DNA of 64,000 nt from Pseudomonadota bacterium (lineage in GTDB: Bacteria > Pseudomonadota > Gammaproteobacteria > Acidiferrobacterales > UBA6901): positions 62,001 to 126,000 of the forward strand of contig JAJYEX010000007.1 of NCBI GenBank assembly GCA_021785515.1, given 5' to 3'. Numbering within the stretch: position 1 is the first letter of the stretch; each line of letters begins with the position of its first letter. The position numbers and the translations under genes are program-made. The notes beneath the pieces were generated by a model. The model was not told the origin of the DNA, did no database searches, and worked only from the letters and a program-made list of their open reading frames with translations. Positions 58,468 to 64,000 of the stretch are shown one piece after another.

Positions 58468-61347
58468 ATGGAGGATCTCGCCTATTCGATTGCAGCCCCT
58501 GGATCCGCCTCGGAAGCACTCAGGCTTCCGCCGCAGTCCCTGGAAGCGGAGCAGTCGGTCCTCGGTGGCCTCATGCTGGACAATCAGCGCTGGGACCAGG
58601 TCGCTGATCGCGTCGCACCCGAAGATTTCTACCGCAAGGAACACCGCCTGATATTCCAGGCAGTCACTGCCCTGTGCGATGGGGGCAGTCCGGCCGACGT
58701 CGTGACTGTCTCGGAATGGCTTGAAAAGAACGGTGAGCTTGAGGGCGCCGGCGGCCTTGCCTACCTCGCGCAGCTCGCCAACAACACCCCCAGCGCTGCC
58801 AACATCACCGCCTATGCGGATATCGTGCGCGAGCGCGCGATACTGCGCAATCTGATTCGCATCGCCAATAACATCGGCAACAACGCCTACAATCCGGAGG
58901 GGCGTAATGCCGCGGAAATTCTCGATGATGCCGAAAAGCACATCCTCGACATCAGCGAGCAAGGCATCCGCCGGCGCGGTGGATTCCAGCCTCTCAAGAC
59001 GTTGCTGACACAGGCGGTAGACCGCATTGACACCCTGTTCCGCTCGGAGAGCCCGATCACCGGTGTGTCCACCGGATACAGCGATCTGGACGCCATGACC
59101 TCGGGGCTGCAGACCGGTGACCTCGTGATCGTTGCCGGGAGACCGTCGATGGGAAAATGCGTGGCGCGCGATTCCGAACTGGTGATGAACGACGGCGGAA
59201 TCGCAACAATCGAGGATATTTTTCGTCATCACCGTGGCGAAGCTGTCGGCACGCTGTCGTCGGATTACCGCGTTGGCCGGGCGTTTCCGAGCAACTATGT
59301 TGATGACGGCTTCAAACCCGTGTTCGAGGTCACCACTCGCCTCGGACGTCGTATCGAAACCACCCTCACGCACCCCTTTCTGACCGTCTCGGGTTGGCGC
59401 CCTCTGGGCGAACTGAAGGTGGGAGATCAGATCGCGGTTCCACGCTGTTTGCCGGTGTTCGGGCGAGAAGGACTGCGCGAATGCGAGGTTAAGCTGCTCG
59501 GTTACCTCATCGGGGATGGTGGCTTGACCGGCGGCACCGTGCGTTTTACCAACTGCAATCCGCGCATCGCTAACGAGTTTCGTCAGGCGGTGGAAGCATT
59601 CGGTGGCCTGTCGCTGGCAGTGGCGGAACGCCGCAAAGGCTTTGCGCCAACGTGGAGTGTTGCGGGCGATCCCGTATCGATTGCAGCACAGCGAAATGCT
59701 TTCGCCGAGCGTCTGGATAAGGCGCTGCAAGTGAGCGGGGTGCCGTCTCGGCAGCTGGCGGCGTCTGTTGGGGTTTCGCCGGCTGCCGTTACTTATTGGC
59801 GTCATGGAAGGTCAGTGCCGGCAGAATCGATTTTCGGCAATTTGTGCAAGGTGCTGGACATCGAACCATCCGATCTAGCGCCTGATGGACTCGCGGATGC
59901 GCGCAAAAACGGCAAGAATCCGCTTGCGCGCTGGTTGGACCAACTTGAATTGCTGGGGTGTCACGCGTCCAAGAAGACTGTGCCGGACCTGGTTTTCCGG
60001 CTGATCAAGCCCCAACAGGCCATGTTCCTCAACCGGCTGTTCGCGACCGATGGCTGGGCTACGGTGCTCGCGTCCGGGCAGGCGCAGATTGGTTACGCCA
60101 CAGTCAGTGAAAGGCTGGCGCGGCAAATCCAGCATCTGCTGCTACGCTTCGGCATCATTGCCTCGCTGCGGCGGCGATATGTCAAGTATGGTGAAACGCG
60201 CCGTGTATCCTGGCAGCTTGACATTACGCATGCCGAATCGATTCTGACGTTTGCCAGTGCTATCGGTATCTTCGGAAAAGAACAGGCGCTAACTGCCGTG
60301 GTCAGGCAGGTTGAGCGGCGGTTGCGGCGCAGCAATACAGATCTGGTACCGGTTGAAGTATGGAACCGCATTGCCAGCGTAAAAGGCGACTTATCGTGGT
60401 CTGAACTGGCCAGAAGGGCCGGCGTCAACGATTCGAACCTCCATGTCGGTCGACGCCAGTTGTCCAGATCCCGTCTTGCCAGATTCGCGTTGGCGCTCGG
60501 CGACCGGGAACTGTTGGCGCTGTCGCAGAGCGATGTCTACTGGGATCGCATTGTCTCGATCGTGCCACAGGGCGAGAAGCAGGTCTATGATCTCACTATT
60601 CCGGACACTCACAATTTCATCGCCAACGATATCTGTGTGCATAACACGTCGCTTGCCATGAACATCGCCGAGAACGCTTCGGTCGGCCAGAAACTCCCGG
60701 TAGCGGTGTTCAGCATGGAAATGTCGGGGGAGCAGCTGGCGATGCGCATGATGTCGTCGCTCGGGCGGATCAACGCGCACAAGGTGCGCACCGGCAAGCT
60801 CGACGATGATGACTGGCCCCGTCTGACCTCGGCGATCGGGCTGTTGGCGGATGCGCCCATGTTCATCGACGACACACCGGCGCTGACGCCGCTCGAGCTG
60901 CGTTCGCGGGCCAGGCGCCTGAAGCGTGAACACGGCCTCGGCCTCATCGTTGTCGATTACCTTCAGCTCATGCAGTCGCCGGAAGCCGGCGAGAACCGGG
61001 CCACCGAAATTTCCTCCATCACGCGCTCGCTGAAGAGTTTGGCGAAAGAACTCAACGTCCCCCTCATTGCCATGTCGCAGCTCAACCGCAGCCTCGAGCA
61101 GCGCCCGAACAAACGCCCGGTCATGTCAGATCTGCGCGAATCGGGTGCCATCGAGCAGGATGCCGACGTCATCTTTTTTATCTACCGTGATGAGGTCTAC
61201 AACGAGGACAGCCAGGACAAGGGTACCGCGGAGATCATCATCGGCAAGCAGCGCAATGGACCCACCGGCAAGGTGCGGCTGACCTTTCTCGGGGAATACA
61301 CCCGTTTCGAAAATTATGCCAGCGGCGGCTACGACGAGCGGTACTGA
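58468..61347 (+). CDS. dnaB: Replicative DNA helicase DnaB, interrupted by an intein
   Basis: Hexameric replication-fork helicase. The reading frame of 959 residues contains 463 residues of DnaB and a 496-residue intein. N-terminal part: [16 protein letters not shown]; the RecA-like part enters Walker A at VAGRPSMGK. The intein begins directly after this Lys (residue 231) and the extein resumes [12 protein letters not shown]. Walker B ([10 protein letters not shown]) and the later [16 protein letters not shown] are normal. Splicing is needed, since the ATP site is split. ATG 58468 follows GGAGGG. Follows rplI; alr and radA follow. Confidence 0.96.
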   Translation: MEDLAYSIAAPGSASEALRLPPQSLEAEQSVLGGLMLDNQRWDQVADRVAPEDFYRKEHRLIFQAVTALCDGGSPADVVTVSEWLEKNGELEGAGGLAYLAQLANNTPSAANITAYADIVRERAILRNLIRIANNIGNNAYNPEGRNAAEILDDAEKHILDISEQGIRRRGGFQPLKTLLTQAVDRIDTLFRSESPITGVSTGYSDLDAMTSGLQTGDLVIVAGRPSMGKCVARDSELVMNDGGIATIEDIFRHHRGEAVGTLSSDYRVGRAFPSNYVDDGFKPVFEVTTRLGRRIETTLTHPFLTVSGWRPLGELKVGDQIAVPRCLPVFGREGLRECEVKLLGYLIGDGGLTGGTVRFTNCNPRIANEFRQAVEAFGGLSLAVAERRKGFAPTWSVAGDPVSIAAQRNAFAERLDKALQVSGVPSRQLAASVGVSPAAVTYWRHGRSVPAESIFGNLCKVLDIEPSDLAPDGLADARKNGKNPLARWLDQLELLGCHASKKTVPDLVFRLIKPQQAMFLNRLFATDGWATVLASGQAQIGYATVSERLARQIQHLLLRFGIIASLRRRYVKYGETRRVSWQLDITHAESILTFASAIGIFGKEQALTAVVRQVERRLRRSNTDLVPVEVWNRIASVKGDLSWSELARRAGVNDSNLHVGRRQLSRSRLARFALALGDRELLALSQSDVYWDRIVSIVPQGEKQVYDLTIPDTHNFIANDICVHNTSLAMNIAENASVGQKLPVAVFSMEMSGEQLAMRMMSSLGRINAHKVRTGKLDDDDWPRLTSAIGLLADAPMFIDDTPALTPLELRSRARRLKREHGLGLIVVDYLQLMQSPEAGENRATEISSITRSLKSLAKELNVPLIAMSQLNRSLEQRPNKRPVMSDLRESGAIEQDADVIFFIYRDEVYNEDSQDKGTAEIIIGKQRNGPTGKVRLTFLGEYTRFENYASGGYDERY
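59158..60645 (+). other. Intein in DnaB with LAGLIDADG endonuclease and embedded helix-turn-helix domain, 496 aa
   Basis: Starts Cys1 ([10 protein letters not shown]) and ends ANDICVHN, with Asn496 before Thr+1, the canonical junction. Block B is TLTH (69-72) in [20 protein letters not shown]; block F is [15 protein letters not shown] with the penultimate His. Endonuclease motifs: [10 protein letters not shown] (113-122) and [10 protein letters not shown] (291-300), both with their Asp. Between them, about residues 180-240, lies an Xre-like helix-turn-helix ([23 protein letters not shown]). A second helix-turn-helix-like stretch ([16 protein letters not shown]) sits at about 413-428. The C-terminal 40 residues ([20 protein letters not shown]) closely resemble the Synechocystis DnaB intein, although that one lies at the RESG/SIEQ site. 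Confidence 0.95.
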
Positions 61348-61373
61348 GACCCTGCACCAGGCGCGCGGCGGTC

Positions 61374-62456
61374 ATGACTAGACCGGTGCAGGCGCGGCTG
61401 TCGGCAGCGGCGCTGCGGCATAATCTGGGGCGCGTACACAGTTTCGCCGCCGGCTCCCGGGTCCTGGCGATCGTCAAAGCCGACGGCTATGGCCATGGCC
61501 TGGGCTGGGTGGCGCGCACGCTGGATCAGGCCGATGGCTTTGGTGTTGCCAGCGCAGATGAGGGCATCAGGCTGCGGCAGGCCGGAATACAGGCGCCAAT
61601 ATGTTTGCTGGAGGGGTTTTTCGGGCGCGATGAGCTGCCGCTTATCGTTGCATATGGCCTGTCCACCGTGATCCATCACGAGCGCCAGATTCGCGATCTG
61701 GAAAACTTCGATGGTGCTGCGGCGCTGGATGTGTGGCTCAAGATTGATACGGGCATGCATCGTCTCGGTTTCGATCCCCTGCAGGCGACCGATGCCGCCA
61801 GCCGCTTGCGCGCCTGCGCGGCAGTGAAGGATCTCGGCCTGATGTCGCATCTGGCCAATGCCGACAACCGCTTTGATGCCACGACCACCTTCCAGATCGC
61901 CCGGTTCCAGGAACTGGCGGCCGCGATCGGTGGGCTGCGCAGTCTGGCCAATTCTGCCGGAATTGTGGCCTGGCCGGCCAGCCGCCTGGAATGGGTGCGC
62001 CCCGGGATCATGCTCTACGGTGTGTCGCCGATGATCGGGCAGGGGCGTGCCGATCTCGGCCTCAAACCGGTCATGACGCTCGGCAGCGAGATCATCGCGA
62101 TCGCCTCCCGACGTCGGGGCGAGCCGGTCGGCTACGGCGGCGACTGGGTGTGCCCGGAGGAAATGCCGGTCGGGGTGGTCGCCATCGGCTATGGCGACGG
62201 CTACCCGCGCCACGCATCTGCTGGCACCCCGGTGCTGGTCAACGGTCGCCGCGTTCCGCTTATCGGGCGCGTGTCCATGGACATGATCACCGTGGATCTG
62301 CGTACCCAGCCGCGGGCTCAGATCGGCGATCCAGTGGTGCTCTGGGGCGAGGGGCTGCCGGTGGAAGAGGTTGCCGCCAGCGCCGGCACGATCGGATACG
62401 AACTGCTCTGCCACGTCGCGTCGCGCGTGCCGCGGATCGAGTCGGCCGGACCCTGA
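61374..62456 (+). CDS. alr: Alanine racemase
   Basis: PLP enzyme that converts L- to D-alanine for peptidoglycan. 360 residues. The PLP lysine lies in VLAIVKADGYGHGLGWVA near the N-terminus; other family motifs are IDTGMHRLGF, SNADNR-type LANADNRFDA, RPGIMLYGVSP and the C-terminal GRVSMDMITVDL. ATG 61374; follows dnaB by 26 bases as in many gammaproteobacteria. Confidence 0.95.
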   Translation: MTRPVQARLSAAALRHNLGRVHSFAAGSRVLAIVKADGYGHGLGWVARTLDQADGFGVASADEGIRLRQAGIQAPICLLEGFFGRDELPLIVAYGLSTVIHHERQIRDLENFDGAAALDVWLKIDTGMHRLGFDPLQATDAASRLRACAAVKDLGLMSHLANADNRFDATTTFQIARFQELAAAIGGLRSLANSAGIVAWPASRLEWVRPGIMLYGVSPMIGQGRADLGLKPVMTLGSEIIAIASRRRGEPVGYGGDWVCPEEMPVGVVAIGYGDGYPRHASAGTPVLVNGRRVPLIGRVSMDMITVDLRTQPRAQIGDPVVLWGEGLPVEEVAASAGTIGYELLCHVASRVPRIESAGP

Positions 62457-62460
62457 AGAC

Positions 62461-63825
62461 ATGTCCCGAACCCGGTCGGTATTCAGCTGCATCGAGTGCG
62501 GCGGCCAGTCGCCGAAGTGGAGCGGACAGTGCCCTGGCTGCGGTGCATGGAATACGCTTGTCGAGAGCGCGGTGCCGGATGCGCCCCCGCGCGGTGGGCG
62601 ATTCACCGGCCTGTCCGGCGAGTCGACCGTGCAGCCGTTGACGGATGTGCCGATACAGGGCAACGCACGCATCGGCAGCGGACTGGCCGAACTCGACCGG
62701 GTGCTGGGTGGCGGCGGCATGGTCGCAGGCTCGGTTGCGCTCATAGGGGGCGACCCCGGTATCGGCAAGTCGACACTGCTGCTGCAGGCGCTGGCGGTCA
62801 TCAGCCGCGACGCGCCGGTGCTCTACGTCACCGGGGAAGAATCCGCGCAGCAGGTGGCGTTGCGCGCGCAGCGCCTCGGTGTGCAGGCGGATGCGGTGCG
62901 GCTGCTGGCGGAGAACCGGGTCGAATCCATCATCGCGCATGCCCGTACAGAGCAGCCAGCGGTGATGGTGGTCGACTCTATCCAGACCGTCTACACCGAG
63001 ATTCTGCAGTCGGCCCCCGGAAGCGTGGCGCAGGTGCGGGAATCGGCCGCGCAGCTGGTGCGCCATGCCAAACAGGCGGGCAGCGGCCTGTTTCTGGTGG
63101 GACATGTCACCAAAGAGGGCGCTCTGGCCGGACCACGCGTGCTGGAACACATGGTGGATACCGTGCTCTATTTTGAAGGTGACGGCGCCAGCCAGTTCCG
63201 GATGATTCGCGCCATTAAGAACCGTTTCGGCGCCGTGAATGAAATCGGTGTTTTTCTCATGACCGAGTCCGGGTTGCGCGAGGTGGGGAATCCCTCGGCC
63301 ATGTTCATAAGTCGCCAGGCGGATATGATCCCGGGCAGCGTCGTGCTGGCCACGCAGGAAGGCACACGGCCGCTGCTGGTAGAGGTCCAGGCACTCGTTG
63401 ACGACAGCCACTCCTCCAATCCGCGGCGGGTGTGCGTTGGCCTCGACCAGAACCGTCTGGCGATGCTGCTTGCGGTGCTGCACCGGCATGCAGGCATCGC
63501 GATGTTCGACCAGGATGTGTTTGTGAACGTAGTCGGCGGCGTGCGGGTACTCGAACCGGCGGCCGACCTGGCGGTGCTGCTTGCCTCGGTATCGAGCATG
63601 CGCGGCCGGCCACTCGGCAAGGATCTCGTCGTTTTCGGGGAAATCGGGCTTGCCGGCGAAATACGTCCGGTCCAGAGGGGTCAGGAACGCATACGCGAGG
63701 CCGCCAAGCTCGGGTTCCGCAGGGCGGTGCTTCCGGCAGCCAACATGCCGCGCAAACCCGACTCTGACATGGAACTCATCCCGGTGCGCCGGGTGGAGGA
63801 GGCGCTGGAAGCCGTAATCCGCTAG
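62461..63825 (+). CDS. radA: DNA repair protein RadA
   Basis: Branch-migration helicase of recombinational repair. 454 residues. N-terminal zinc finger CIECGGQSPKWSGQCPGC, RecA-like Walker A GGDPGIGKSTLL, Walker B region VMVVDSIQTV, the RadA-specific KNRFG motif (AIKNRFGAVNEIGVF) and a Lon-protease-like C-terminal domain. ATG 62461 is 2 bases after the alr stop. Confidence 0.96.
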   Translation: MSRTRSVFSCIECGGQSPKWSGQCPGCGAWNTLVESAVPDAPPRGGRFTGLSGESTVQPLTDVPIQGNARIGSGLAELDRVLGGGGMVAGSVALIGGDPGIGKSTLLLQALAVISRDAPVLYVTGEESAQQVALRAQRLGVQADAVRLLAENRVESIIAHARTEQPAVMVVDSIQTVYTEILQSAPGSVAQVRESAAQLVRHAKQAGSGLFLVGHVTKEGALAGPRVLEHMVDTVLYFEGDGASQFRMIRAIKNRFGAVNEIGVFLMTESGLREVGNPSAMFISRQADMIPGSVVLATQEGTRPLLVEVQALVDDSHSSNPRRVCVGLDQNRLAMLLAVLHRHAGIAMFDQDVFVNVVGGVRVLEPAADLAVLLASVSSMRGRPLGKDLVVFGEIGLAGEIRPVQRGQERIREAAKLGFRRAVLPAANMPRKPDSDMELIPVRRVEEALEAVIR

Positions 63826-63850
63826 TTCTGCCCGCCGTTGGGTGTGACCG

Positions 63851-64000
63851 TCACTTCAGATAAAACTGCATCCGCGATCCGCCGATCTCGATGATGTCGC
63901 CGTTCTTCAGCTCCTCACCGCGCGACGCGACCGCCTGGCTGTTCAGTTTGGGTTTCGGGTTGTCGCTGCCGGGGGTGAGGGTGTAGCTGCCATTGGGGTT
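63851..64000 (-). CDS. FHA-domain protein, C-terminal end, runs off right edge
   Basis: The complement reads 49 residues to a TGA at 63851-63853: NPNGSYTLTPGSDNPKPKL then NSQAVASRGEELKNGDIIEI and a final GGSRMQFYLK. The pattern N-G-D-x-I-x-(I/V)-G-x-x-x-(M/F)-x-F is the C-terminal strand of an FHA phosphothreonine-binding domain. The rest lies beyond the window, so the full domain order is unknown. It is convergent with radA. Confidence 0.75.
   Translation of the reverse strand, partial: NPNGSYTLTPGSDNPKPKLNSQAVASRGEELKNGDIIEIGGSRMQFYLK

Overview
This window is high-GC chromosomal DNA that looks gammaproteobacterial. The gene order in the two outer arms is the classic gammaproteobacterial one: miaA-hfq-hflX-hflK-hflC-DUF2065-hisZ-purA on the left and tRNA-Leu-rnr-rlmB-rpsF-rpsR-rplI-dnaB-alr-radA on the right. 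The middle carries sulfur-trafficking genes (YeeE/YedE, TusA, DsrE-like proteins, rhodaneses, cytochrome c) and accessory genes for an oxygen-tolerant [NiFe] hydrogenase. Together these suggest a facultative chemolithotroph, probably a sulfur oxidiser. That lifestyle is inference; no species is assigned.

Layout. 0-2.3 kb: the N-terminal part of an O-antigen-ligase-like membrane protein, a 65-aa conserved-looking small protein, a Sel1-repeat protein and an unknown gene. 2.3-12.9 kb: translation and housekeeping genes (prfB with its programmed frameshift, lysS, miaA, hfq, hflX, hflKC, hisZ, purA). 12.9-13.4 kb: a Zur repressor with a Zur-like operator in front. 13.4-16.5 kb: an unstable stretch with two decayed transposase fragments around a lipoprotein built of seven tandem repeats. 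16.5-19.5 kb: a DUF748/AsmA-like protein of lower GC. 19.7-23.3 kb: the zinc importer znuABC, divergent from an outer-membrane-type protein across a strong Zur box. 23.4-28.1 kb: an AhpF-like disulfide reductase, an E1-only pyruvate-dehydrogenase-type pair behind an FNR-like box, and a TauE/SafE exporter. 28.3-32.8 kb: hupK-hypC-hypD-hypX, with two perfect FNR palindromes at the front. 33.0-36.6 kb: a PhnD-like lipoprotein, a histidine kinase and a sigma54-dependent response regulator. 36.75-42.4 kb: a sigma54 promoter followed by a tightly packed 12-gene sulfur-handling operon. 43.3-44.7 kb: a polytopic Fe-S protein. 45.2-49.5 kb: zwf-tal-pgi. 49.5-53.0 kb: a GAF/PAS/GGDEF/EAL protein. 53.75-64 kb: tRNA-Leu and the rnr-to-radA housekeeping array, with a 496-residue intein inside the DnaB P-loop and the end of an FHA-domain gene at the right edge.

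How the parts fit. Zur probably controls itself, znuABC and the divergent outer-membrane protein. FNR-type control is suggested for the hydrogenase accessory operon and for the E1 pair. The PhnD-like protein, kinase and NtrC-type regulator sit directly upstream of a textbook -24/-12 promoter, so they probably sense a periplasmic ligand and switch on the sulfur operon. In many gammaproteobacteria purA lies close to tRNA-Leu and rnr. Here about 40 kb of accessory genes separates them, and the tRNA 3' end faces that block.

The best candidates for something undescribed are the sigma54-controlled sulfur cassette (with three small proteins that all end in the same ISL motif, a cysteine-less rhodanese and a 30-residue membrane peptide) and the DnaB intein carrying an embedded helix-turn-helix domain.
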